This document shows positions 58,014-64,000 of a stretch of DNA of 64,000 nucleotides, piece after piece. Made by a program: the position numbers and the translations under genes. The notes beneath the pieces are model-generated. The model had not been told where the DNA came from. It made no database searches and saw only the letters and a program-made list of their open reading frames with translations. The stretch is from the NCBI GenBank assembly GCA_017557425.1, contig JAFYYU010000012.1, positions 1-64,000 on the forward strand, in the 5' to 3' direction. Every line of letters starts with the position of its first letter. Position 1 is the stretch's first letter. This DNA is from Muribaculaceae bacterium (GTDB lineage Bacteria > Bacteroidota > Bacteroidia > Bacteroidales > Muribaculaceae).

Positions 58014-59129
58014 ATGAAAAAGCTTGCTATTTTAGGTGCCTCAGAACCTCATTTACCTTTATACTTGAAGGCACGAGAAATGGGCTTAGAAACATATTGT
58101 GTAGCATGGTCAAAAGGTGCTTATTGTAAGAATTATGCTGACCATTTTTGTGACATTTCTATTGTCGATTATCAGGCTGTGGCAGAAATGTGTCAACAAG
58201 AAAAGATCGATGGTGCAGTAGCAAACGCCTTGGAATTAGCGGTTCCCACATTGGCGTATCTTCATGAGAAGTGTGGCTTTAATGGTAACTCAATTCAAAC
58301 ATCGATTTGGTCAACGAATAAATCTGAGATGCGTAAACGTGTTCTTGAAACTCGTGCATGTCCGCAGCCCCAGTTTATAATAGTTGGGCCCGATGAATTT
58401 CCACGTATTAATTATTTTCCTGTAATAGTAAAACCAACCGATAGTAGTGCTAGTAGAGGCATAACAGTTGCTAACAGTCCAGATGAGTTGGTACATGCAG
58501 TAAACCGAGCGAGAGAGAATTCTAAGAGCAAGGTGATTATGGTTGAGCAGTTAATTCGGGGAAAAGAGGTTTCTGTAGAGAGTATTTCGTATAAAGGAAA
58601 ACATTATTTACTGACAATAACAGATAAAGAAACGACTGGTGAGCCATTTTTTGTGGAAATAGCACATCATCAACCATCTTCTTTGCCTAATGCTATTCAA
58701 GATAAAATAGCATGGTATAACACAACACTTTTGGATGCATTACAAATAAATAATAGTGCGTCTCACGCTGAATTTAAGATAGATGAATCTGGTGAGGTGT
58801 ATTTTATGGAAGTTGGTGCTCGAGGAGGTGGTGATGGAATTTCTTATAAGCTGGTAGAATTGAGTACTGGATATGATTTTATTAGGGGAATGATACAAGT
58901 GGCATTAGATGAATTCGAAGAGCCTGTTATCCGTTTTAGACAGTATTCAGGAATCTATTTCTTGAGTGAGAAGACTAAGAGTGTTTTAAGTGTTATTCAC
59001 AAGAATAAGGCTGCCCCATGGATGGTAGATTACTTTATAAATGAGGATGAACCATTAAGGGTCTTGAGGAGTTCTTATGATAGGTCGGGATATTTTATAT
59101 ATCAATCTGATAAACAAATTTTGATTTGA
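58014..59129 (+). CDS. ATP-grasp ligase (second)
   Basis: A 371-residue ATP-grasp protein, different from the one at 54332 but of the same general class. N-terminal MKKLAILGASEPHLPLYLKA, then WSTNKSEMRKRVLETRACPQ, YFPVIVKPTDSSASRGITVA with the ATP-binding Lys, VIMVEQLIRGKEVSVESISY, and the metal site SHAEFKIDESGEVYFMEVGA. The gene is much more AT-rich than the first ligase, so it came from another source. The following acetyltransferase overlaps its end, suggesting a two-gene cassette. Confidence 0.87.
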   Translation: MKKLAILGASEPHLPLYLKAREMGLETYCVAWSKGAYCKNYADHFCDISIVDYQAVAEMCQQEKIDGAVANALELAVPTLAYLHEKCGFNGNSIQTSIWSTNKSEMRKRVLETRACPQPQFIIVGPDEFPRINYFPVIVKPTDSSASRGITVANSPDELVHAVNRARENSKSKVIMVEQLIRGKEVSVESISYKGKHYLLTITDKETTGEPFFVEIAHHQPSSLPNAIQDKIAWYNTTLLDALQINNSASHAEFKIDESGEVYFMEVGARGGGDGISYKLVELSTGYDFIRGMIQVALDEFEEPVIRFRQYSGIYFLSEKTKSVLSVIHKNKAAPWMVDYFINEDEPLRVLRSSYDRSGYFIYQSDKQILI

Positions 59130-59131
59130 AT

Positions 59132-59599
59132 ATGTTCACTTTTTTGATTAAGAATTGTACCGTTAATGAAATTGTGAGTTTATTAACGTTATTTGATCCA
59201 TATTCTGATAGACCGTATTCATTTCGAGATGACGAAGATAATAGAAAATGGCCTGAAAAACTTGCAGCAAATGCAAACAGTATTATTTGTTACAATGATA
59301 AAGAGGATGTCATTGGGTGTCTTTTTTTTTATGACAATGAAATAGCTTTAAGGAATCAAGAGGGATATTGTGTCTTTTTTTGTGTCCTTCCAGATTATAG
59401 AAGGAGTGGTATTGCTTCTGAAATGATTTTTAGAGTGAAAAAGCATTTGAATAGTAAAGGTATCCCATTTTTTAAGCTCAAATGCGCAAAGTCTAATAAT
59501 GCGGCATTCAGTTTATATAAAAAAACAGGATTTGACGTTGTAGACGATGATGGCAGAGCCTTTACTATGGTATCTAAAACAAAAGAATTACTATCTTGA
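59132..59599 (+). CDS. GNAT-family N-acetyltransferase
   Basis: A 155-residue acetyltransferase. The acetyl-CoA loop is in FFCVLPDYRRSGIASEMIFR (R/Q-x-x-G-x-G/A), followed by GIPFFKLKCAKSNNAAFSLY and KKTGFDVVDDDGRAFTMVSK, the typical C-terminal half. The ATG at 59132 is chosen; an in-frame TTG two codons earlier overlaps the ligase stop. Likely N-acetylates an amino-sugar or an amino-acid substituent made by the neighbouring genes, which is inference. Confidence 0.83.
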   Translation: MFTFLIKNCTVNEIVSLLTLFDPYSDRPYSFRDDEDNRKWPEKLAANANSIICYNDKEDVIGCLFFYDNEIALRNQEGYCVFFCVLPDYRRSGIASEMIFRVKKHLNSKGIPFFKLKCAKSNNAAFSLYKKTGFDVVDDDGRAFTMVSKTKELLS

Positions 59600-59690
59600 T
59601 TTCTCTAATAGTGGAGGTTTTGAAAAGTTACAACTGATGAATTTTTTATCAAACAAAAACCAGTCAATTAAGTTAGAGATTATTTAATAT

Positions 59691-61124
59691 ATGCCAGAGT
59701 CGCTGAAGAAAAAGACCGTTAAGGGGGTTGCCTGGACCTCGCTGAATCAAGTCCTGAACATTGGACTCGGTTTTGTCATCGGGATCATCCTGGCCCGATT
59801 GCTCAGCCCCAGTGACTACGGTTTGCTTGCGATGATAGGCGTGTTCAACGCTATCGCTTACTCTTTTCTGGACAGTGGCTTCGGAAATGCGTTGGTGCGT
59901 AAGCCAAACCTTACCGAGGATGATAATACCACTGCCTTCTATTTTAATCTCATGGCAGGTGTGATACTATTCGGCGTCCTTTGGCTTGTTGCACCATGGG
60001 TGTCCGTATTTTATGACAAGCCGATATTGACTCCACTGGTGCGTGCCGAGGGCTCTCTGCTTATCGTATCATCGTTCAGAATCGTTCAACAGACCCAACT
60101 GACGCGTGCCCTCAATTTCAAGGCCAAGATGATTATCAGGGTTGTAGCAAGCATCTGTGGCGGTATTACTGGCATTATTGGAGCATATAGTGGTCTTGGC
60201 GTCTGGGCACTGGTGGCCATGCATATAGCGGATGCGCTGATCAGTTTGGTGTTATTGTGGATTATCTCCCCCTGGCGACCGCATGGCAAGTGGAGCAAAG
60301 CCTCGTTCCGTTACCTGTGGGAATATGGATCCAAACTACTGGCATCCAGTTTGTTAGACACTATTTATGGTAATATTTATCCAATCGTTATCGGCAAATT
60401 CTACTCTGCTGCTGATTTGGGGCAGTATACCCGCGCCAGACAATATGCTGGCATGCCATCAGGGACGTTGACCGGTGTGATTCAGCAGGTCACGTTCCCG
60501 GTCTTGAGCCAGATTCAAGAGGAAGACGCGCGCCTAGGCAATAACTACCGCCGGATGCTGCGGTTCACGGTTTTTATTGTATTTCCCGTCATGATGGGAA
60601 TGGCCGCACTGGCCCATCCATTGGTTATAGCCCTAGTGACAGCAAAATGGGAACAGTGCGTGCCTTATCTTCAGGTGATCTGTTTTGCTTCGATGTGGTA
60701 TCCCGTTCACGCCATCAACCTCAACCTGCTTCAGGTCAAGGGTCGAAGTGACCTTTTCCTTCGGTTGGAAATCATCAAGAAAGCGCTCGTCACAGTGGTC
60801 ATTTTTGTATGTGTGCCCTTAGGCATCATGGGCATCTGTTGTGGCGCTGTCTTTACCTCACTGGCTTGCTTGGGTATCAACACCTATTATACAGGCAAAC
60901 TCATCAACGTAGGCTTCCTCCGCCAGATGAGGGACATGACGCCCACCTTGCTGGCATCGCTAGCCATGGGAGCTGTTGTTTATTTCGCCGTAATGCCCTT
61001 CGACAATAATTGGGTGAAACTGGCTATCGGCATCCCCTTGGGCGCGGCATTGTATTTGGCCATCGCCAAGATCTTCCGCATGCCGGAACTGCAAGAAGCC
61101 CTCGACATCATCCACCGCAGATAA
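59691..61124 (+). CDS. Polysaccharide flippase (Wzx-like)
   Basis: A 477-residue inner-membrane flippase of the MOP/oligosaccharide exporter superfamily with about 12-14 membrane segments. The start MPESLKKKTVKGVAWTSLNQ and the early VIGIILARLLSPSDYGLLAM are characteristic of the lipopolysaccharide biosynthesis protein group (WzxC-like). It moves the lipid-linked repeat unit to the periplasm. The last 38 codons also occur as a remnant at 56560-56670. GC-richer than its upstream neighbours, so the operon is a mosaic. Confidence 0.92.
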   Translation: MPESLKKKTVKGVAWTSLNQVLNIGLGFVIGIILARLLSPSDYGLLAMIGVFNAIAYSFLDSGFGNALVRKPNLTEDDNTTAFYFNLMAGVILFGVLWLVAPWVSVFYDKPILTPLVRAEGSLLIVSSFRIVQQTQLTRALNFKAKMIIRVVASICGGITGIIGAYSGLGVWALVAMHIADALISLVLLWIISPWRPHGKWSKASFRYLWEYGSKLLASSLLDTIYGNIYPIVIGKFYSAADLGQYTRARQYAGMPSGTLTGVIQQVTFPVLSQIQEEDARLGNNYRRMLRFTVFIVFPVMMGMAALAHPLVIALVTAKWEQCVPYLQVICFASMWYPVHAINLNLLQVKGRSDLFLRLEIIKKALVTVVIFVCVPLGIMGICCGAVFTSLACLGINTYYTGKLINVGFLRQMRDMTPTLLASLAMGAVVYFAVMPFDNNWVKLAIGIPLGAALYLAIAKIFRMPELQEALDIIHRR

Positions 61125-61127
61125 TAG

Positions 61128-61149
61128 CTAAATAGGCGCGCCTATTTAG
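61128..61149. repeat. 22-bp perfect palindrome after the flippase
   Basis: CTAAATAGGCG followed directly by its reverse complement CGCCTATTTAG, starting 3 nt after the flippase stop. No T-run follows. It could be a hairpin for transcript processing, a protein-binding site or a recombination point. Confidence 0.6.
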
Positions 61150-61217
61150 ATGGTTTTGAGTCTAGGGTTTAGAGATAAGAGCGCGGATGCCAATGAAGGA
61201 CTAAGAAATAACAACTT

Positions 61218-62216
61218 ATGATGGCTGGTGATCCATTAGTATCTATCTGTTGTCTGGTCTATAACCATGAGCCGTATTTGCGTCAATGTCTGGACGGCTT
61301 CGTGATGCAGCAGACGACCTTCCCCTTCGAGGCGATCGTCCACGACGACGCCTCTACCGACGGCTCCGCCGCCATCATCCGTGAGTATGCCGAGCGCTAC
61401 CCCAACACCATCAAGCCTATATACGAAACCGAAAACCAATATAGCAAGCACGGTGGCTCTGATTCTATATTCCGCATAATGGTGGATATCGCCATGCACC
61501 CCAACTCCAAATACATCGCCCTCTGCGAAGGTGACGACTACTGGACCGACCCCAACAAACTACAACTCCAAGTCGATCTAATGAAGACTGATGAGAGTAT
61601 TGGTCTTGTTCATACCAGAGCACGAGTGTATGATCAGGAATCTGGACAATTCAAGGAAAAGCCTTGGGGCCAGCCGATTAATTCATTTGAAGAAGAACTT
61701 ATTGCAAATCGGCCAGTTACTTTGACCACATGCTTTAGAAAGGAATTATTCAATCAATACATGCAATTCAGGAAGATCCAGAAAGGTAAGTCATGGAAAA
61801 TGGGTGATTATCCTTTGTGGCTATATGTATCCTATTATACTAAGTCTGTTTTTATAGATAAGCCCACTGGAGTTTATAGATTGCTGAAGTATTCAGCAAG
61901 CCATCATCCGGATGCCCAAAAATTGGCAGATTTTGAATTATCCGCATATGACATACGGTTTATCTTCGCCAAACATTTTCATTATGAACACATGTTGCCA
62001 CAACTTGCCAGTAACCTTGTCGGCAAACTGCAGGATTTGTCGATAAAGTATGACAAAAGGATTGAGTATGACTTTGCTAAGATTAAAAGGGAGTATGGGC
62101 TAAATAATTCCACGAAACTGCAAGTTTTGGATTTTATCCTGAAGCATGACTTCCTGCGGCATCAGTATGTGAAGTACTTGAAGTTCAGAACGGTTGAAAA
62201 CCGGGATAAGGAGTAA
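61218..62216 (+). CDS. Glycosyltransferase family 2 (paralogue B)
   Basis: A 332-residue GT-A transferase. The first 120 residues (MMAGDPLVSICCLVYNHEPY; LRQCLDGFVMQQTTFPFEAI; LCEGDDYWTDPNKLQLQVDL) are nearly those of the GT2 at 56765. After about base 61575 the gene becomes AT-rich and its protein unrelated to paralogue A (GLVHTRARVYDQESGQFKEK, MGDYPLWLYVSYYTKSVFID). This points to a recombinant gene with a conserved donor-binding half and an exchanged acceptor half. Two ATG codons in a row start it. Confidence 0.9.
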   Translation: MMAGDPLVSICCLVYNHEPYLRQCLDGFVMQQTTFPFEAIVHDDASTDGSAAIIREYAERYPNTIKPIYETENQYSKHGGSDSIFRIMVDIAMHPNSKYIALCEGDDYWTDPNKLQLQVDLMKTDESIGLVHTRARVYDQESGQFKEKPWGQPINSFEEELIANRPVTLTTCFRKELFNQYMQFRKIQKGKSWKMGDYPLWLYVSYYTKSVFIDKPTGVYRLLKYSASHHPDAQKLADFELSAYDIRFIFAKHFHYEHMLPQLASNLVGKLQDLSIKYDKRIEYDFAKIKREYGLNNSTKLQVLDFILKHDFLRHQYVKYLKFRTVENRDKE

Positions 62217-62219
62217 GAG

Positions 62220-63245
62220 ATGGCGTTAAGTGTTTCAATCATTGTCCCAGTCTACAATGTAGAAAACTATATTAAAGACTGCTTTCAATCCATTGTCGAC
62301 CAAACATACACCGGTCCAATAGAATGCCTGTTCATTGATGATTGCGGCACAGATAACAGCATCGTGGTCCTGAAAGCATTAATGTCCAAATATGACGGCC
62401 CCATCAACATGCGATTGCTGCATCATGATAAAAATAAAGGTTTATCAGTAGCTCGCAATACAGGCATTTCATATTCTCAAGGAGAGTATATATTCTTTCT
62501 TGATTCAGATGACCAATTGTATCCTGGTTCGATTTCTTGTCTGGCAAGAGCTGCTATGGATGAAAAATTGCCCGACCTTATCTTGGGCAGTTATCAGGTG
62601 AACATTCCTGATCATGTGATTAATCGTTTCAAGTATAAGTATGAGGTCTTGGATAATCATCTTCAGATAGTTAATGCGTTCTTGAAAGGTAATTTATACT
62701 GTATGGCCCATAACAAACTTATTCGCCACGATTTCATATCGAAGAATCAATTGTATTTTAAAGAGGGCATCATTCATGAGGATAATCTATGGTCATTCCA
62801 GTCATACCATTTGGCGCAGAAAGTTGTCACGATTCCAGAACAGACTTACTATTATTTGATTCGCATGGGTTCAATTATGACTTCAATGAGTCTTGATCGG
62901 CAACTGTCGAGTGCTAAGATTATAAAAGAAGAGATTTTAAAGGATGCCCATGATGGCAGATATGAACTGGTCGGGGATGATTCATTAAATTACGTAGAGA
63001 ATCTGTTGTGGGTGAAGTGTAGTGCAATATTGAATCAAATCTATAAATCTGAGATGATTCGTAAAGAACGGGTATCGAGATTGAGGTCTTTTCCTGATGA
63101 TTTGAAGCCATTGATGCGTAACTATTTGTTTTCGGGTACAGCATTTCTGAGCATGCTTAATTACCTGTTGCGACTACGCCAATACGGTTTATTTGATGCG
63201 ATTATGAAATATTTATATTCAAGAAACCAACAGGTGTTTTCTTAG
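62220..63245 (+). CDS. Glycosyltransferase family 2
   Basis: A 341-residue GT-A transferase, starting 3 nt after the preceding gene and clearly co-transcribed. Motifs: SVSIIVPVYNVENYIKDCFQ, LFIDDCGTDNSIVVLKALMS, GLSVARNTGISYSQGEYIFF and the metal-binding LDSDDQLYPGS; the acceptor side shows KEGIIHEDNLWSFQSYHLAQ with the ED base motif. The AT-rich composition matches the end of the previous gene and the next one. Confidence 0.92.
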   Translation: MALSVSIIVPVYNVENYIKDCFQSIVDQTYTGPIECLFIDDCGTDNSIVVLKALMSKYDGPINMRLLHHDKNKGLSVARNTGISYSQGEYIFFLDSDDQLYPGSISCLARAAMDEKLPDLILGSYQVNIPDHVINRFKYKYEVLDNHLQIVNAFLKGNLYCMAHNKLIRHDFISKNQLYFKEGIIHEDNLWSFQSYHLAQKVVTIPEQTYYYLIRMGSIMTSMSLDRQLSSAKIIKEEILKDAHDGRYELVGDDSLNYVENLLWVKCSAILNQIYKSEMIRKERVSRLRSFPDDLKPLMRNYLFSGTAFLSMLNYLLRLRQYGLFDAIMKYLYSRNQQVFS

Positions 63246-63347
63246 TTGTTGCTAATCAACGATAATTGAAATTCTGATTGTTGGTGAATGATTAAGAAAA
63301 CGGTATTGTGTCATTTGATAAAAGATTATCGTAATACCAGTAATAGG

Positions 63348-64000
63348 ATGCTCAGTATAATTGTTCCAATATTTAAAAGTGAAAGGTATCTTGGGGGTTG
63401 CATCAAGAGTATTCTAGAGCAGGATTACAAAGATATTGAACTCATCCTTGTCAATGACGGCAGCCCTGATAGTTGTGGAAATATTTGTGAAGAGTTCGCA
63501 AAAAAAGATTCTAGAATTATTGTTATTCATAAGAATAATGGAGGACCGAGTTCCGCAAGAAATGCCGGTATTGATATTGCGAGAGGCCAGTACATTACAT
63601 TTGTTGATTCAGATGACACCATAGCAAAAAATACATATTCTCATAATATTGACTTATTGGAATCTATGCCACAAGTTGATATAATACAGTTTCCGTGTAT
63701 AAAAGGATATGGTGGGAATTCTCCTAAACATGTATACAATTGTTGTCAAGAAATAGAAGGATCCGAGTTTTTATATAAAGCATGGTTGAAAGACAGAAAG
63801 ATATCTAATTATGTTTGTAATAAAATTTTTCGCAAGAGTCTTTTTGTGAATAAAAGATTTAAAGAAGGAATCTTTTATGAGGACCGCCATTTTATAAGCG
63901 AGGTGTTGGCGGATATTCAAGGAATATATCTCTCAAATATTGGTTTATATTTCTATTTCGAAAGAGAAGGACAAACAACAAGCAAACCCGATAACGCATT
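63348..64000 (+). CDS. Glycosyltransferase family 2 (3' end cut by window edge)
   Basis: The frame is open from 63288 to the end of the window without a stop. The ATG at 63348 begins the family motif MLSIIVPIFKSERYLGGCIK and is preferred, though the ATG at 63288 is possible. Further motifs: LILVNDGSPDSCGNICEEF, NGGPSSARNAGIDIARGQYI, FVDSDDTIAKN (metal site) and EGIFYEDRHFISEVLADIQG (ED base). Fourth GT2 of this capsule operon, which continues beyond the window. Confidence 0.9.
   Translation, partial: MLSIIVPIFKSERYLGGCIKSILEQDYKDIELILVNDGSPDSCGNICEEFAKKDSRIIVIHKNNGGPSSARNAGIDIARGQYITFVDSDDTIAKNTYSHNIDLLESMPQVDIIQFPCIKGYGGNSPKHVYNCCQEIEGSEFLYKAWLKDRKISNYVCNKIFRKSLFVNKRFKEGIFYEDRHFISEVLADIQGIYLSNIGLYFYFEREGQTTSKPDNA

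Overview
This 64 kb window reads as chromosome of a gut-type member of the order Bacteroidales (Bacteroidota), most like Muribaculaceae or Prevotellaceae, although the family cannot be fixed from sequence alone. The grounds are the promoter style (TAnnTTTG -7 boxes such as TATCTTTGC, TACCTTTGC and TAATTTTGC before most transcription units), the gene content (TonB receptor with a carboxypeptidase-like N-terminal domain, GH92 mannosidase, DUF4292, DUF3109 and DUF4369 proteins, folP-cdaA pair, Ino1, Wzc-type tyrosine kinase), and secreted proteins with dockerin-like and type IX secretion-like C-termini. Most of the window is moderately GC-rich. Clearly AT-rich stretches (about 6.0-10.2 kb, 21.0-22.0 kb, 58.0-59.6 kb and 61.6-64 kb) look like later arrivals.

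Layout. 1-4140: end of the ribosomal spc/alpha operon (map, infA, rpmJ, rpsM, rpsK, rpsD, rpoA, rplQ) with a structured leader before rpsD and a strong terminator. 4177-5522: a lipoprotein and a ROK sugar kinase. 5640-10194: a promoter, a long rod-shaped candidate non-coding RNA (6S-like), then a single-chain restriction-modification gene cut in two by an IS3-family element. Removing the IS and one 3-bp target duplication restores an open frame of about 862 codons. 10382-17264: TonB receptor, DUF4292 lipoprotein, TPR protein and dut on the minus strand, with dgt divergent. 17285-25432: GH92 mannosidase, hflX, a lone acyltransferase, a ClbS/DfsB-like protein, small TPR and TerB-like proteins, envelope proteins and murI. 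25513-30056: folP-cdaA, a DUF3109 protein, a CotH-kinase/dockerin protein and rplS. 30121-36100: a zinc/cadmium-type P-ATPase with a 17-bp operator-like dyad, two glycosyltransferases and a thioredoxin-fold lipoprotein that lacks its cysteines. 36200-37100: a REP-associated tyrosine transposase flanked by clusters of small hairpins. 37272-43291: a secreted GH13 amylase and a secreted endonuclease I, both with dockerin-like repeats.

43370-64000 is mainly an envelope and polysaccharide region: ugd, a Wzc-type BY-kinase with a Tyr-Gly tail, myo-inositol-1-phosphate synthase, a nucleotidyltransferase, a HAD phosphatase, pdxA and an acyltransferase on the minus strand. After a long leader comes a plus-strand capsule/O-antigen operon: DegT aminotransferase, ATP-grasp ligase, DegT-like protein, GT2, a second ATP-grasp ligase, a GNAT acetyltransferase, a flippase and three more GT2 enzymes, the last cut by the window edge. 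Two chimeric gene remnants and two GT2 genes that share a 5' half but differ in the 3' half show this operon has been reshuffled by recombination.

The most informative observations are the clean IS disruption of a one-polypeptide restriction system, the candidate 6S-like RNA, a repeated approx. 75-nt element found in the 5' leaders of two unrelated minus-strand genes, the RAYT/REP cluster, and the mosaic scars in the capsule operon. No tRNA, rRNA or CRISPR array was seen.
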